Position numbers and translations under genes: made by a program
Origin: Neoroseomonas terrae
GTDB lineage: Bacteria; Pseudomonadota; Alphaproteobacteria; Acetobacterales; Acetobacteraceae
Direction of reading: 5' to 3'
Length of the DNA: 64,000 nucleotides
Assembly (NCBI RefSeq): GCF_018129025.1
Contig: NZ_JAAEDI010000003.1
Span: 1-64,000 of the forward strand
Notes under the pieces: generated by a model
Told to the model about the DNA's origin: nothing
Databases searched by the model: none
The model's input: only the letters and a program-made list of their open reading frames with translations
Part shown: piece after piece, positions 63,549-64,000 of the stretch
Layout of the letters: each line of letters starts with the position of its first letter
Numbering within the stretch: position 1 is the stretch's first letter

Positions 63549-63554
63549 GCCGCC

Positions 63555-64000
63555 ATGGATCCTGCCGCCGCGCTGCTGGCTGCCCTGTTCGCCTTCGTCG
63601 GCTACTGGCCGCTGTTCATGATGCTGATCTGGGTGATGGGTGGCCTCACCTTCTACCACCTGCATGAGCGCGGCAGCCGGCAATCCGACGTGCCCCCTGT
63701 CGCGCCCGACGGGCCCTTCGTCACCATTCTCGTCCCTTGCTTCAACGAGGAAGACAACGCCGAGGAGACCCTGCGGGCCTGTGCCGCGCAGCTCTATCCG
63801 CATTTCGAGATCGTCGCCGTCAATGACGGTTCGCGCGACCGCACCGCCGAGGTGCTGGATGCGCTCGCCGCAGAGATACCGCGCCTGCGCGTCGTGCATC
63901 TCGCGCAGAACCAGGGCAAGGCGGTTGCGCTGCGGACCGGCGCACTGATGGCGAATGGCGAGGTCTTCGTCTGCATCGACGGCGATGCTATCCTGCATCC
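63555..64000 (+). CDS. pgaC: Poly-beta-1,6-N-acetylglucosamine synthase PgaC, 3' end outside window
   Basis: The start of an inner-membrane family-2 glycosyltransferase, cut by the window edge after 148 residues. The N-terminus has a hydrophobic segment (FAFVGYWPLFMMLIWVMGGL), then the GT2 domain: FVTILVPCFNEEDNAEETLR, FEIVAVNDGSRDRTAEVLDA, QNQGKAVALRTGALMANGEV and VCIDGDAIL, with the DGD metal site. It lies six bases after pgaB. It polymerises UDP-GlcNAc with PgaD, which should follow outside the window. Confidence 0.93.
   Translation, partial: MDPAAALLAALFAFVGYWPLFMMLIWVMGGLTFYHLHERGSRQSDVPPVAPDGPFVTILVPCFNEEDNAEETLRACAAQLYPHFEIVAVNDGSRDRTAEVLDALAAEIPRLRVVHLAQNQGKAVALRTGALMANGEVFVCIDGDAILH

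Noticed and set aside
1..64000. CRISPR arrays, tRNA and rRNA genes, prophage or integrase genes
   Set aside because: Looked for regular direct repeats, cloverleaf patterns and integrase motifs; none were seen.

Overview
The window is high-GC chromosomal DNA from what is most likely an alphaproteobacterium of the Acetobacteraceae type (Roseomonas-like). That placement is inference, from the GC-rich third codon positions, the napEDABC layout, the urease/urea/ammonium cluster and the pga locus; no rRNA or tRNA gene is present to test it. About 60 protein genes are supportable, most packed into operons with 1-4 base start/stop overlaps.

Layout. 1-3.7 kb: the end of a CHAT-domain (caspase-fold) protein, a 5-formyltetrahydrofolate cyclo-ligase coupled to a PAS protein, and a small coiled-coil protein, followed by an eroded IS630-type relic. 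4.1-11.6 kb: a surface-glycan block with a methyltransferase and an acyltransferase (+), then two glycosyltransferases, an FkbM methyltransferase fused to a long repeat-built coiled coil, and another methyltransferase (-). 11.9-15.5 kb: a DUF2946-like protein and a complete siderophore/haem-type ABC importer. 15.7-27.5 kb: two LysR-flanked uptake/oxidation units. One is a LysR gene divergent from a TauD-type dioxygenase and an orphan family-5 binding protein. The other is a ferric/phosphonate-type ABC importer followed by two tandem FMN-dependent NtaA/DszA-type monooxygenases, with its own divergent LysR.

27.7-37.6 kb (all -): a nitrogen island reading ureA-ureB-ureC-crcB-crcB-ureE-ureF-ureG-ureD-urea channel-ammonium transporter, followed by an SLC13/ArsB-type transporter. 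The two fluoride-channel genes inside the urease operon are the most unusual arrangement in the window. Fluoride is a known inhibitor of the urease nickel centre, so self-protection is a sensible hypothesis. 38.3-43.4 kb: alpha/beta hydrolase, SDR, MFS, LysR, LysE-family exporter and a DUF1127 protein. 43.7-48.3 kb: a second IS630 relic, a frameshifted zinc alcohol dehydrogenase, a membrane protein, a manganese catalase, and a scrap made of a LysE fragment joined to pieces of an IS5-type transposase.

48.3-50.3 kb: an MFS transporter divergent from a TetR regulator, with two inverted copies of a 14-base site between them. 51-56 kb: a GFA-family protein and a periplasmic nitrate reductase operon napEDABC. 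56.3-58.7 kb: a small basic protein, a PHB-depolymerase-type esterase and a ribbon-helix-helix regulator. 59-64 kb: pgaA, pgaB and the start of pgaC, for export, deacetylation and synthesis of poly-N-acetylglucosamine; the window ends inside pgaC.

Taken together the segment is accessory metabolism: scavenging of iron, nitrogen (urea, ammonium, nitrate) and probably organosulfur or chelate compounds, plus envelope glycans and biofilm polysaccharide, with insertion-sequence debris between the blocks.
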